A stretch of 64,000 bases of DNA, taken from contig NZ_JACOFT010000001.1 in assembly GCF_014699135.1 (NCBI RefSeq), forward strand, positions 620,001 through 684,000, written 5' to 3'. This document shows positions 9,025 through 18,253 of this stretch, in pieces. The position numbers and the translations under genes were made by a program. The notes under the pieces are model-generated. The model made no database searches, had not been told where the DNA came from, and was given only the letters and a program-made list of their open reading frames with translations. Position 1 is the first letter of the stretch; every line of letters begins with the position of its first letter. The DNA is from Cognatundibacterium aquatile (GTDB lineage: Bacteria; Pseudomonadota; Gammaproteobacteria; Burkholderiales; Burkholderiaceae_D).

Positions 9025-10182
9025 ATGTCATACAAAATGAAAGCTGTTATTGCATCTGCACTCGTAAGCTGGTCCGTAGCAGGTATTGCTGCCGAACCGA
9101 TCAAGATCGGCGTTTCCGGCCCGCTGACTGGCGGCTCTGCACCGATGGGCGTTTCGATGCGCGATGGCGTCAAAATTGCTGTTGCTGAAATCAATGCAAA
9201 AGGCGGTGTACTTGGTCGTCAGTTCCAACTCGTTGAACGTGATGATGAAGCCAAGAACGAACGCGGCGTTCAGGTCGCGCAAGAGCTGATCAATAAAGAA
9301 AAAGTGGTCGCTACCGTCGGCTACGCAAACACCGGCGTGGCTCTGGCTTCACAGCGCTTCTATCAGGAAGCTAAAATTCCGGTCATGAATAACATCGCTA
9401 CCGGTACTGCAATCACCAAGCAGTTCGTTGCGCCAGAACACAAAGATAACTACATCTTCCGTATTGCTGCCAGTGATACGATTCAATCCGCAATGATTGT
9501 GGAAGAAGCGATCGGCAAGCATAAATTCACTAAAGTGGCGATTCTTGCTGACTCCACCAACTATGGACAATTAGGCCGCGAAGATTTGGAAAAAGCGCTG
9601 GCAGCAAAAGGCATCAAGCCAGTTGCAGTAGAAAAATTCAATATCAAAGATGTGGATATGACGGCGCAATTGCTGAAAGCCAAACAAGGCGGCGCACAAG
9701 CGATTCTGACTTACGGTATCGGCCCTGAATTGGCGCAGATCGCCAATGGGATGGAAAAGCTTGGCTGGAAAGTACCGATGATAGGCAGCTGGACATTATC
9801 GATGGGTAACTTCCTTGATAACGCTGGCAAAAATGGCGATGGCGCACGTATGCCACAGACCTTCATTCAAGACGCGACAACACCGAAACGCAAGTCCTTC
9901 ATTGATGCCTATCAGAAGGCTTACAAAGTTGAGCGTATTCCTTCACCAGTCTCTGCTGCACAAGGCTACGACTCTATCTACGTGCTTGCTGCAGCGATCA
10001 AACAGGCCGGTACTACTGACGGCGTGAAAGTTCGTGAAGCGCTCGAAAATCTGACTGAAAAAGTCGATGGTGTTGTAACGACTTACAACAAACCATTTAC
10101 CCACGACGATCACGAAGCGATCAAAACTGGTATTCCAGTGATGGGTGAAGCCAAAGGCGGTCACATCGTTCTGGCTAAATAA
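9025..10182 (+). CDS. livK: Branched-chain amino acid ABC transporter, periplasmic substrate-binding protein
   Basis: A 385-residue periplasmic binding protein of the Leu/Ile/Val (type I, Peripla_BP_6) family. A signal peptide of about 22 residues ends at IAA before EPIKIGVSGPLTGG, the usual opening strand of the family. Further family features are MRDGVKIAVAEINAKGGVLGRQ and the YDSIYVLAAAIKQAGT helix near the C-terminus. It heads the liv cluster. The amino acid bound cannot be read from sequence; other small amides or aromatic acids are possible in this family. Confidence 0.9.
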   Translation: MSYKMKAVIASALVSWSVAGIAAEPIKIGVSGPLTGGSAPMGVSMRDGVKIAVAEINAKGGVLGRQFQLVERDDEAKNERGVQVAQELINKEKVVATVGYANTGVALASQRFYQEAKIPVMNNIATGTAITKQFVAPEHKDNYIFRIAASDTIQSAMIVEEAIGKHKFTKVAILADSTNYGQLGREDLEKALAAKGIKPVAVEKFNIKDVDMTAQLLKAKQGGAQAILTYGIGPELAQIANGMEKLGWKVPMIGSWTLSMGNFLDNAGKNGDGARMPQTFIQDATTPKRKSFIDAYQKAYKVERIPSPVSAAQGYDSIYVLAAAIKQAGTTDGVKVREALENLTEKVDGVVTTYNKPFTHDDHEAIKTGIPVMGEAKGGHIVLAK

Positions 10183-10206
10183 AACGTCGTCTTTTAGCTG
10201 TCATCA

Positions 10207-10243
10207 GAGTCAGGTCTGCGGCAATTCAGGCAAGATCTGACTC
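10207..10243 (+). terminator. Intercistronic hairpin between livK and livH
   Basis: Arms GAGTCAGGTC (10207-10216) and GATCTGACTC (10234-10243) pair over ten positions with one G-U, followed by TCGTTTCTCTG rather than a clean U-run. Such hairpins between binding-protein and permease genes often give more of the binding protein by partial termination or mRNA stabilisation; that is inference here. Confidence 0.5.
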
Positions 10244-10346
10244 GTTTCTCTGTACTGCATCATCAAGACCACATCGCTTGCATTGAATGGCTCGGCCATG
10301 TCTGCAGCTGTTATGTGAGTCTTGTGTCGTGCTCTCCATTAGGTAA

Positions 10347-11243
10347 ATGAAAATGGAAATTTTATTACAGTTAGTGTTCAGTGGTATCGCTCTTGGCATG
10401 ATCTACGCGGTCATCGCATTTGGATATCAACTGACCTTTGCCACTTCCGGCACCCTGAATTTCGGTCAGGGCGAATCATTGATGCTGGGCGCGCTGGTCG
10501 GCCTGAGTGTGGTCGGTAATATTCATGGCGGCCCTTACATGAATTACTGGCTGATGATTCCTATCGTCATCGTCTTCGGTGGCTTGCAAGGGATGTTCGT
10601 TGAATGGATAGGTGTGCGTCCGGCGATCAAAATCAAATCAGAGTTTGGCTGGATTATGTCCACGATTGCGCTCGCGATTATCTTTAAAAATGTCGCTGAA
10701 AATATCTGGGGTAAAGACGATCTGACTTTCCCGTCGCCATTGTCTGCTGCACCGTTTCAAATTTTCGGCGCGAACGTGCAGGCAATGCAAATCGTCGTCG
10801 TGGTTGGCGCGCTGGCGATTATGCTGGCGGTGGAATTATTCAACCGCAAATCAATTTACGGTAAAGCCGTGGTGGCAACCTCGAATGACCGCGATGCGGC
10901 TGGCCTGATGGGGATTAACACCAGCCTCGTGATCACCTTCTCTTATGCATTATCGTCGGCCACAGCGGCGTTTGCAGGCGTGCTGGTGGCACCGTTGACA
11001 CTGACTGGTGCAACGATGGGTTCTGCGCTCGGCCTGAAGGCATTTGCGGTGGCGATTATCGGTGGTCTGACTTCCGGTGTCGGTGCAATTGTCGGTGGCC
11101 TGATTTTAGGTGTGGCGGAAACGCTCACAGGTTTTTATATTTCGACAGGTTACAAAGAAGTACCTGGCCTGGTATTGCTGTTGCTGGTTCTGGCATTTAA
11201 ACCTGCTGGTCTGTTCGGCAAAGCAGCGATCAAAAAGGTATAA
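10347..11243 (+). CDS. livH: Branched-chain amino acid ABC transporter permease LivH
   Basis: A 298-residue inner-membrane permease with about eight hydrophobic segments. It opens with LLQLVFSGIALGMIYAVIAFG and has the LivH signatures TLNFGQGESLMLGA, the EAA-like loop GLMGINTS and the late GLTSGVGAIVGGLILGVAE. It pairs with the LivM half of the next gene to form the translocation channel. Two in-frame ATGs (10347 and 10353) could serve; AGG precedes the first by five bases. It is separated from livK by 164 bases that contain a hairpin. Confidence 0.92.
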   Translation: MKMEILLQLVFSGIALGMIYAVIAFGYQLTFATSGTLNFGQGESLMLGALVGLSVVGNIHGGPYMNYWLMIPIVIVFGGLQGMFVEWIGVRPAIKIKSEFGWIMSTIALAIIFKNVAENIWGKDDLTFPSPLSAAPFQIFGANVQAMQIVVVVGALAIMLAVELFNRKSIYGKAVVATSNDRDAAGLMGINTSLVITFSYALSSATAAFAGVLVAPLTLTGATMGSALGLKAFAVAIIGGLTSGVGAIVGGLILGVAETLTGFYISTGYKEVPGLVLLLLVLAFKPAGLFGKAAIKKV

Positions 11244-11252
11244 GGAATAAAC

Positions 11253-13217
11253 ATGAACAAGAAAACCTTAGCTTTTTCAATTCTCGGCATTATTGCCCTG
11301 ATACTGTTTCCGATGATAGTACATAACCCGTACTACATACATCTCGCCGAAACGATTTTAATTTACGCGATTTTATTGTTCGGTCTGGACATCGTTGTCG
11401 GTTACACCGGCCAGGTATCGCTCGGACATGCAGGTCTGTTCGGAATCGGCTCGTACACCACAGGCGTGCTGTATTTCAAGCTGGGTATGCCGATTTTGGT
11501 GGCGCTCCCCGCCAGTATCGGTGTGACCGCTATTTTTGGAGCCTTGCTGGCCTTGCCTGCGCTGCGCGTCACCGGCCCTTATCTGGCGATGGTGACACTG
11601 GCATTCGGCACCATTATTCAGATTCTGATCAACGAAATGACGTTTCTGACCGAAGGCCCGATGGGGATCAAGGTTGCGAAGCCAATTCTGTTTGGTCAAA
11701 AACTGAGTGAAGTCGGTAACTTCTATTTGGTCGCCGGCATGATGGTCGTGGCGATGATTGTGGTGCATCGCATTTTGCGCTCGCATCTCGGCCGTGCTTT
11801 TCAGGCCTTGCGTGACAGCCCGATCGCGTCTGATTGCATGGGCGTTTCCGTCTATCGCTATAAAGTGTATGCGTTCATTATCAGTGCGGCACTGGCTGGT
11901 CTGTCGGGTAGCCTGTATGCGTATTCCGAAGAATACATTTCGCCGAATACGTATAACTTTGAGCTGACGATTATGTTCTTGCTCGCAGTGATCATGGGTG
12001 GCCGCAAGTCGCGTATCGGTTCTTTGCTGGGGGCGTTTATTGTGGTGATGCTGCCGTCGTTACTGGCAGACATTGAGCTGTTCCGCAAGATTGCGACCGT
12101 TGCTGCGGTGATTGGTATTGCCGGTGCTGCCTTTACTATCGCCAAGGGACGTAAAACAGCGAAGGAATTGCTGGTGCCGGTGGCGGCTGTTGTCGGTATG
12201 GCGATCTTCTCCTACAAGCTGGAAAATATCACCGACTGGCGTTTGACGGTGTTCGGTCTGATGACGCTGTTCGTGGTGTATTACCTGCAGGATGGTATCG
12301 TTGGTTTCGTCAATTCCTTGTTAGGTAAAGGCCCGCGCCACTTATTGGCGAAAGCCGGTGAGCTGAGCGGCGGTGAAGATCTGGCGATCGTCAAAGCCAA
12401 CGGCGAACGTGTCGGTGTGTTGTTGAGCGCACGCCAGTTGCTGATGCAATTCGGCGGCTTGAAAGCCTTGAATCAGGTGGATTTGCAAATCGCCAAAGGC
12501 ACGGTACATGGCTTGATCGGACCGAACGGTTCCGGTAAGAGCACCATGATGAACGTGCTGACCGGTATCTATAAACCTACCGATGGCGTGGTCGAGTTCG
12601 GTGGCAAAGTGATCTCCGGCACCACACCTTCAGAAATCGCGCTGGGCGGTGTTGCGCGGACTTTCCAGAATGTGCAACTGTTCGGTGAAATGACCGCAAC
12701 AGAAAACGTGCTGGTCGGTTTGCACAATACTTTCCGCAGCAATGTGTTTGACGTGATGATACACAGCCCGCGTTATCTGCGTGAAGAGCGCGAAGCGCGT
12801 GCACGGGCGGCGAGTATTCTCAACTTTGTTGGTCTGGCTGATCTGGCGAATGAAGAAGCGCGGAATCTGCCTTACGGCAAACAACGCTTGCTGGAAATTG
12901 GTCGCGCACTGGGGCTGAATCCACAGTTGCTGTTACTGGATGAGCCTGCGGCTGGTCTCACCGCACCGGACATCAAAGACCTCATCGCGATCATTCGTAA
13001 AATCCGCGAGCACGATATCACCATCATTCTGATTGAACATCACATGGACGTGGTGATGTCGATTTGCGATACCGTGACCGTGCTCGATTTTGGTCAGAAA
13101 ATTTCTGAAGGCAAGCCAGCCGAAGTGCAGGCAGACCCGAAAGTAATCGAAGCGTATCTCGGTGGCAGCGTCAGTGATGACCTGGGGTCTGCTGCCCCAT
13201 CGACCGCCACCGCCTGA
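11253..13217 (+). CDS. livM: Fused branched-chain amino acid permease LivM and ATPase LivG
   Basis: One 654-residue protein joins two subunits of the transporter. Residues 1-300 are the LivM permease with the family motif VVGYTGQVSLGHAGLFGIGSY (about 48-68) and a loop with ALRDSPIASDCMGVSV. Residues 300-350 carry two extra hydrophobic segments (KELLVPVAAVVGMAIFSY, WRLTVFGLMTLFVVYYL) not needed by a standard LivM. From about 390 the LivG ATPase follows: Walker A GPNGSGKST (about 424), a LivG-like signature LPYGKQRLLEIGRAL (about 539) and Walker B LLLLDEPAAGL (about 559). The fused form predicts an obligatory 1:1 permease-ATPase pairing. It is ten bases downstream of livH. Confidence 0.9.
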   Translation: MNKKTLAFSILGIIALILFPMIVHNPYYIHLAETILIYAILLFGLDIVVGYTGQVSLGHAGLFGIGSYTTGVLYFKLGMPILVALPASIGVTAIFGALLALPALRVTGPYLAMVTLAFGTIIQILINEMTFLTEGPMGIKVAKPILFGQKLSEVGNFYLVAGMMVVAMIVVHRILRSHLGRAFQALRDSPIASDCMGVSVYRYKVYAFIISAALAGLSGSLYAYSEEYISPNTYNFELTIMFLLAVIMGGRKSRIGSLLGAFIVVMLPSLLADIELFRKIATVAAVIGIAGAAFTIAKGRKTAKELLVPVAAVVGMAIFSYKLENITDWRLTVFGLMTLFVVYYLQDGIVGFVNSLLGKGPRHLLAKAGELSGGEDLAIVKANGERVGVLLSARQLLMQFGGLKALNQVDLQIAKGTVHGLIGPNGSGKSTMMNVLTGIYKPTDGVVEFGGKVISGTTPSEIALGGVARTFQNVQLFGEMTATENVLVGLHNTFRSNVFDVMIHSPRYLREEREARARAASILNFVGLADLANEEARNLPYGKQRLLEIGRALGLNPQLLLLDEPAAGLTAPDIKDLIAIIRKIREHDITIILIEHHMDVVMSICDTVTVLDFGQKISEGKPAEVQADPKVIEAYLGGSVSDDLGSAAPSTATA

Positions 13218-13227
13218 GGAGATCAGT

Positions 13228-13956
13228 ATGTTAAGTATTTCAAATTTACACGCGGCTTACGGCAAGGTGGAAGTCTTGCATGGTATTTCGCTGGACGTGC
13301 CTAAGGGCAAAGTGGTGACGCTGATAGGCTCGAATGGCGCTGGCAAAACCACGACCATGCGCGCGATTTCCGGCATGCTGAAACCGAAACAAGGCACCGT
13401 TACTTTGCATGGTAAAGATGTGACCGGGTTGGACTCGCATAAGATCGCGCGCGCTGGCCTTGCCCATTCACCGGAAGGTCGCCGTGTCTTCGCCACGATG
13501 TCGGTAACAGATAATTTACTGCTAGGTGCGTTTCCGCGTTTTACCCGTTCGCGCCCGCGTGGCGATATCGAAAGCGATCTGCAAAAAGCGATGGAATTAT
13601 TTCCACGCCTGCGTGAACGCCGTCACCAACTAGCCGGAACTTTATCCGGTGGTGAGCAGCAAATGCTGGCGATGGCGCGCGCCGTCATGCTGAATCCGGA
13701 AGTGATTTTGCTGGACGAGCCATCGATGGGGTTGGCGCCGATCTTGGTGGATGAAGTGTTTCGTATCATCCAGCGACTCAAGCAGGAAGGCCGCACCATG
13801 TTGCTGGTGGAACAGTTTGCCGCCGCCGCACTTGCTGTTGCTGATTACGGTTACGTCTTGGAAAATGGTCGCATCTCGGTGCACGGCCCAGCTGATAAAT
13901 TACAAAATGATCCGGCAGTGAAAGCAGCGTATCTGGGTGGTGGCTCACATCATTAA
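13228..13956 (+). CDS. livF: Branched-chain amino acid ABC transporter ATP-binding protein LivF
   Basis: The second ATPase of the importer, 242 residues from the ATG at 13228. Motifs in order: Walker A GSNGAGKTT (about 35), the Q-loop region SPEGRRVFATMSV, signature LSGGEQQMLAMARA, Walker B VILLDEPSMGL, and the H-loop position carries Gln in MLLVEQFA, as is usual for LivF. The start is set by GAGGAGATC just upstream. An in-frame start at 13162 would overlap the fused gene and lacks a site. This closes the operon; a hairpin with a U-run follows at 13987. Confidence 0.93.
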   Translation: MLSISNLHAAYGKVEVLHGISLDVPKGKVVTLIGSNGAGKTTTMRAISGMLKPKQGTVTLHGKDVTGLDSHKIARAGLAHSPEGRRVFATMSVTDNLLLGAFPRFTRSRPRGDIESDLQKAMELFPRLRERRHQLAGTLSGGEQQMLAMARAVMLNPEVILLDEPSMGLAPILVDEVFRIIQRLKQEGRTMLLVEQFAAAALAVADYGYVLENGRISVHGPADKLQNDPAVKAAYLGGGSHH

Positions 13957-13986
13957 ATGAAGTAAGTCAGAAGTCAAAACGAAAGA

Positions 13987-14017
13987 GGGGGAGTTCACAT
14001 ACTCCCCCTATTTTTTT
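13987..14017 (+). terminator. Rho-independent terminator of the liv operon
   Basis: GGGGGAGT (13987-13994) pairs with ACTCCCCC (14001-14008) around a six-base loop, followed by TATTTTTTT. The right arm is also one end of the dispersed 83-bp element at 13997-14079, so the element appears to contribute half of the terminator. Confidence 0.85.
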
Positions 14018-14079
14018 ATAAAATCGGTCTATTGTCAGCAGAAAATAAGGGTGGTTTACATATACTGGGGGGAGTATAT
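13997..14079 (-). repeat. Dispersed intergenic element, copy 1
   Basis: An 83-bp copy in the minus orientation of the element also present at 54923-55005 and, more diverged, at 24559-24632. On the plus strand it runs from ACATACTCCCCC to GGGGGGAGTATAT, so its ends are imperfect inverted repeats. Read on the minus strand, its interior (CCCTTATTTT, GCTGACAA, CGATTTT, AGGGGGAGTATG) lines up block by block with copy 3. Its outer end is itself a palindrome, ATATACT-G6-AGTATAT (14060-14079). The rest of the gap to 14190 holds nothing else that I recognise. Confidence 0.75.
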
Positions 14080-14191
14080 TTGATGCTCTTAATGGAATTT
14101 CCTGATACTTCGTTGCAGGATTTGTCGTGATCTGATACTGAAACACGGATGCGATAGAAATACAGCCACATTTTTTAAGCAGCGTTCCATG

Positions 14192-14227
14192 AAAAAGCGC
14201 CCATCACTTTATTGCGTGATGGGCGCT
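14192..14227 (-). terminator. Terminator of the acyl-CoA hydrolase gene
   Basis: Twelve-base arms AGCGCCCATCAC (14196-14207) and GTGATGGGCGCT (14216-14227) with an eight-base loop. Read on the minus strand the hairpin is followed by a U-run (AAAAA on the plus strand at 14192-14196). It lies 81 bases beyond the stop codon at 14309. Confidence 0.85.
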
Positions 14228-14308
14228 ACTGTGCTGATGCCGGAAAAAATGTGCTGGCGAATCTGTCAGTAAATCTGTTAGTGAAATTGCTTAGAAACCT
14301 GTCCGCTA

Positions 14309-15436
14309 TTAACCCTGCAAATGGCGCAGCGGATGTGCGTGTGCCGGCCACACTTCGGTAAAGAACTGTGTGATCTGTTCCTGACTCACATCGCGCAGAT
14401 GCGCGGGCGACCATTGCGGCATATTGTCTTTATCAACGACCAGGGCCCGCACGCCTTCCAGCACTTCGCCATGTTTGAAGCAATGGCGTACCATGGCGCG
14501 TTCCATGCGCAGACAGTCAGCCACATTCTGACGTGCACCGCGCCGCAGTTGTTCTAGTGTGACGCACATCAGTAAAGGCGAACGCTTCTCCATCGTGACC
14601 AGCGTTTGTTGGGCAAATGCATCGCTGTTGTTGCTTAATTTTTCTGCGATGGTTAGCACGTTGTTGCCACTGAAAAACTGATCAATCAAGGTGCGCTGGC
14701 TGGCAAGTTTGCTGCTGGCCGGATCGGCCTGTGACGCAAATGGCGCAGCAAATTCACGTATCGCCAGCCGTATATCCTGCGCGTTGCTGGTCTCCAGCAT
14801 GGACAGTAATGCCGGTAACTCGGACGTCGGAATATAGACGTCGGCGAGGCCTGCATACAAGGCATCTGCGGCGGCGATGATGTCGCCAGTCAGACCGAGA
14901 TAAGTACCGATTTCACCCGGTGTTCGCGACAGGAAATAACTGCCGCCGACATCGGGAAATAAACCGATGTTCACTTCCGGCATCGCCATTTTGGTACGCT
15001 CGGTAACGATGCGCAGACGGCAATTTTCACCTGCTTGCGCAATGCCCATACCGCCACCCATCACCACACCATTCATCAACGCAATGTAGGGTTTGGGGTA
15101 AAAATGTATCAAATGATTTAACGCATATTCTTCGGTAAAGAAATCTTCAAGCAGGGCGCTGTCACCGCTTGGCGTAGCGGTGCCGACATCATAAAAAAAA
15201 CGGATGTCGCCACCGGCACAAAATGCTTTTTCACTACTGCTGTGAATGAATACTGCACGGATCGTTGTATCGTCTCGCCATGCCAATAAAGTCGCGGTGA
15301 GTGTGCGCACCATGTCCAGCGATAAGGAGTTCAATGCTTTGGGGCGGTCGAGAGTGATGTAGCCGATCTGATTTTTAACGGAAGTGATTACGTATTCGCT
15401 CATGTAGATACCATTAACATAGTCGTGACAGGGCAT
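14309..15436 (-). CDS. Enoyl-CoA hydratase/isomerase family protein, 3-hydroxyisobutyryl-CoA hydrolase type
   Basis: A crotonase-fold protein of 375 residues. Length and motifs match the 3-hydroxyisobutyryl-CoA hydrolase branch (valine catabolism) rather than short enoyl-CoA hydratases: LDRPKALNSLSLDMV near the start, CAGGDIRFFYD for the CoA-binding loop, the oxyanion-hole segment MNGVVMGGGMG, and EVNIGLFPDVGGSYFLSR with the catalytic Glu and Asp, plus the long C-terminal region typical of the family. The ATG at 15436 has AGGAA at good spacing; an alternative ATG at 15403 (MSEYV) fits usual homologue starts but has a weak site. Substrate assignment is inference. It is a single gene with its own terminator. 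Confidence 0.82.
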   Translation of the reverse strand: MPCHDYVNGIYMSEYVITSVKNQIGYITLDRPKALNSLSLDMVRTLTATLLAWRDDTTIRAVFIHSSSEKAFCAGGDIRFFYDVGTATPSGDSALLEDFFTEEYALNHLIHFYPKPYIALMNGVVMGGGMGIAQAGENCRLRIVTERTKMAMPEVNIGLFPDVGGSYFLSRTPGEIGTYLGLTGDIIAAADALYAGLADVYIPTSELPALLSMLETSNAQDIRLAIREFAAPFASQADPASSKLASQRTLIDQFFSGNNVLTIAEKLSNNSDAFAQQTLVTMEKRSPLLMCVTLEQLRRGARQNVADCLRMERAMVRHCFKHGEVLEGVRALVVDKDNMPQWSPAHLRDVSQEQITQFFTEVWPAHAHPLRHLQG

Positions 15437-15494
15437 TCATTTTATTCCTGTTTGCACATCGTCAGTACGACAAAAATAACAAAAAACAGATAAC

Positions 15495-15519
15495 AAAAAA
15501 GGACGCTGTTGGCGTCCTT
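15495..15519 (-). terminator. Terminator of hpf
   Basis: AAGGACGC (15499-15506) and GCGTCCTT (15512-15519) form an eight-base stem with a five-base loop; on the minus strand it is followed by a U-run. It lies 34 bases past the hpf stop. Confidence 0.88.
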
Positions 15520-15552
15520 GTTTTGGAGTCCCGTTAAGCGCGGGGTTGGCGA

Positions 15553-15897
15553 TTATGCCGATGCAGGATCGGGGATATGTTTGATCGCATCGCGATCGTG
15601 ACCCTGGACTTTATCTTTATGTTTTATCACCTGACGATCCAGTTTATCAATCAGTGTGTCAATGGCTGCGTACAAATCATGCGCCAGACTTTCAACATGA
15701 ATATCTTTACCGCTGATATGCAGATCGATGTCGGCTTTGTGCCGTTTCTCTTTTTCGCTCAGTTTGTCGACGGTCAGCGTGACGGTAATGTCAATGACCT
15801 GATCAAAGTGGCGCCGGATGCGTTCCAGCTTGGTATGTACATATTCACGAATGGCAGGAGTGACTTCGACGTGATGTCCACTGATGGTGAGATTCAT
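15553..15897 (-). CDS. hpf: Ribosome hibernation promoting factor
   Basis: A 114-residue short-type HPF/YfiA protein that binds the 30S decoding region and helps form inactive ribosome dimers in stationary phase. It opens with [20 protein letters not shown] and has the conserved [12 protein letters not shown] and [20 protein letters not shown] helices, then a short tail. It lies 109 bases downstream of rpoN on the same strand, the usual neighbourhood in proteobacteria. The GGAGCAC before the start is the ribosome site. Confidence 0.93.
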   Translation of the reverse strand: MNLTISGHHVEVTPAIREYVHTKLERIRRHFDQVIDITVTLTVDKLSEKEKRHKADIDLHISGKDIHVESLAHDLYAAIDTLIDKLDRQVIKHKDKVQGHDRDAIKHIPDPASA

Positions 15898-16006
15898 ACT
15901 GTGCTCCTATAGTGATATTACTTGCTATTAACGATAAGCTCATTTCGTTTTTACTGCGTTGAGCTAAATCATATATAGCAATTCAAACCGTGATTACAAG
16001 GACGTC

Positions 16007-17488
16007 TTACAAAGATTTACGCAAACTCACTGGCGGAATTTTCAGGGCTTCACGGTATTTGGCAACGGTCCGTCGGGCTATTACCATGCCCTGTTCGCCC
16101 AGCATGTCTGCAATTTTGCTATCAGAGAGTGGGCTTTTCTGGTCTTCTGCTCCTATCAACTGCTTGATGAGTGCACGTATCGCGGTGGAAGATGCTTCAC
16201 CCCCTGTTTCCGTCGCGACATGGCTGCCGAAAAAATATTTCAACTCAAACATACCATGCGGGGTCAGCATGTATTTCTGGGTCGTCACACGAGAAATAGT
16301 GCTCTCGTGTAGACCTAGTGTATCAGCTATTTCGCGCAAAACAAGGGGGCGCATCGCGACTGCACCATGCGTAAAAAAGTTACGTTGTCTTTCAACTATC
16401 GCTTGCGATACACGCAAAATAGTATCGAAACGCTGACGCATATTTTTGATCAGCCAGCGTGCTTCCTGTAACTGCGTTCCCAGTCCTGCTTCGCCACGGT
16501 TTTGCCGCATGATATTGGCGTACATACTGCTGACGCGCAGTTTCGGCATCACATCCTGATTCAGTAAAACCTGCCAGCCATTACCACTTTTTTTGACGAT
16601 CACATCAGGCACTGCATAGTCGGAACTGCTGGTGGCAAATGTGATGCCGGGACGTGGTTCACACTGTCGTATGACTGCTTGTGCTTCACGTAAATCTTCG
16701 TCGTCGCAGCCGAATATTTTTTTTAATTTAGTGAAGTCTCGCTGCGCAAATAAAGTCAGCTGAGTCTCCACCACGGCCAGTGCAAGACGACGGGTGACAA
16801 AAGGAATTTTTGGCAGACGCCTGATCTGTAGCGCCAGACATTCTGATAAATTTCTGGCACCGACGCCGGGCGGATCGAAACTCTGCAGCATCTTCAGTGC
16901 AAACGACAATTCATCTTCTTCAATTAACAATTCTATCGGCAGACCGGCATGAATTTCTTCCAGACTTTCTGTCAGATAGCCGTTGTCATCCAGGGTGTCG
17001 ATGATCAGTTCCATCAACGCACGATCACGTTGTTCCCTGAGCGTCAGACGCATTTGTTCGAGCAGGTATTCGCGTAAGCTGATGTGCGCCGCTTCCAGCT
17101 GCGGACGTCCTTCATCTTCGTCGCTGTTAGATGCACCGGAAGGCGCGTCGTTAAAACTCCATTCTTCCTCGTTAGCGCTGACGCTGTCGTTGACTGGTAC
17201 ATCGGCGTCGGCTGTCGCTTCTTGCGGTGTATTGTTGTCAGCCTGAGCGGCGCTTTCCATGCCTGCATCCGGTGTCGTACTTGTGTTGTTGATCGCACCG
17301 TCGGCCAGTAAGCGAACCGCATTGTCCATAGGATCGTCGACACGCTCCAGCATAGGATTTTCTATCAGCAGCGTTTCCAGCTCCTGATGCAGTTCCAGCG
17401 TTGACAGTTGCAACAGCCGTATTGATTGCTGCAGTTGAGGCGTCAGTGCAAGATGCTGTGAAGTACGTAGTTGCAGGCTTTGTTTCAT
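16007..17488 (-). CDS. rpoN: RNA polymerase sigma-54 factor
   Basis: Sigma-54, 493 residues. The N-terminal glutamine- and leucine-rich region I ([23 protein letters not shown]) receives the activator; residues about 60-125 are an acidic linker. The core-binding and helix-turn-helix domains follow ([19 protein letters not shown]), and the C-terminus carries the RpoN box [10 protein letters not shown] (about 474-483). It is needed for promoters driven by enhancer-binding ATPases (nitrogen control, motility, pili). It lies 11 bases after lptB, the standard arrangement. Confidence 0.97.
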   Translation of the reverse strand: MKQSLQLRTSQHLALTPQLQQSIRLLQLSTLELHQELETLLIENPMLERVDDPMDNAVRLLADGAINNTSTTPDAGMESAAQADNNTPQEATADADVPVNDSVSANEEEWSFNDAPSGASNSDEDEGRPQLEAAHISLREYLLEQMRLTLREQRDRALMELIIDTLDDNGYLTESLEEIHAGLPIELLIEEDELSFALKMLQSFDPPGVGARNLSECLALQIRRLPKIPFVTRRLALAVVETQLTLFAQRDFTKLKKIFGCDDEDLREAQAVIRQCEPRPGITFATSSSDYAVPDVIVKKSGNGWQVLLNQDVMPKLRVSSMYANIMRQNRGEAGLGTQLQEARWLIKNMRQRFDTILRVSQAIVERQRNFFTHGAVAMRPLVLREIADTLGLHESTISRVTTQKYMLTPHGMFELKYFFGSHVATETGGEASSTAIRALIKQLIGAEDQKSPLSDSKIADMLGEQGMVIARRTVAKYREALKIPPVSLRKSL

Positions 17489-17499
17489 AATGCGTCCCG

Positions 17500-18252
17500 T
17501 TACATCCGGAAATGTTCTCCGAGATAGACGCGTCGCACGGACTCATTCTGAATGATATCGTCGGGTTTGCCGCTGGCTAATACCGAGCCTTGATTGATGA
17601 TGTAGGCGTGGTCACAAATGCCCAGTGTCTCGCGCACATTATGATCGGTGATTAACACGCCGATGCCGCGTTCTTTGAGGAAGCGGACAATCCGTTGAAT
17701 CTCAATGACGGCGATAGGATCAACACCGGCAAAAGGTTCATCTAGCAGAACAAAGCGCGGGTTCGTCGCGAGTGCACGCGCAATCTCAACCCGGCGCCGT
17801 TCACCGCCCGATAACGCAAGCGCCTGACTGTCACGGATTTTTTCTATCTGCAGATCGGTCAGCAAACTATCCAGACGTTGCCGGATTTTTTTCTCAGACA
17901 AAAATTTTCCTTCTTTGTCCCTTTGCAGTTCGAGCACGGCGCGGATATTTTCTTCCACCGTCAACTTGCGAAATACCGATGCTTCCTGCGGCAGATACGA
18001 CAGACCGAGTACGGCGCGCTGATGTATCGGTAAATCAGAAACGTTCGTATCGTCGATATTGATTTCACCGGAATCCGAAGGCACGAGTCCGACGATCATG
18101 TAAAAAGAGGTGGTTTTACCTGCACCGTTCGGCCCTAACAAACCGACGACTTCACCGCTTCTCACCAACAGCGAGACATCACGCACCACTTGTCGCGCGC
18201 CATAGCGTTTTTGCAGACCTTTGACGGTCAGCGTACTGTCTTTTGATGCCAT
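17500..18252 (-). CDS. lptB: LPS export ABC transporter ATP-binding protein LptB
   Basis: LptB, 250 residues from the ATG at 18252, the cytoplasmic ATPase that powers lipopolysaccharide extraction by LptFG and its passage along LptC and LptA. Motifs: [16 protein letters not shown] near the start, Walker [11 protein letters not shown]-loop [13 protein letters not shown], signature [15 protein letters not shown], Walker [14 protein letters not shown] and switch [11 protein letters not shown] longer frame reaching to 18417 runs back over lptA and is not supported. One base separates it from the lptA stop. Confidence 0.96.
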   Translation of the reverse strand: MASKDSTLTVKGLQKRYGARQVVRDVSLLVRSGEVVGLLGPNGAGKTTSFYMIVGLVPSDSGEINIDDTNVSDLPIHQRAVLGLSYLPQEASVFRKLTVEENIRAVLELQRDKEGKFLSEKKIRQRLDSLLTDLQIEKIRDSQALALSGGERRRVEIARALATNPRFVLLDEPFAGVDPIAVIEIQRIVRFLKERGIGVLITDHNVRETLGICDHAYIINQGSVLASGKPDDIIQNESVRRVYLGEHFRM

Positions 18253-18253
18253 C

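Noticed and set aside
13987-14079. CRISPR-like repetition of GGGGGAGT/ACTCCCCC words
   Set aside because: There are no regularly spaced repeats or spacers and no cas genes; the pattern is a terminator plus the dispersed element.
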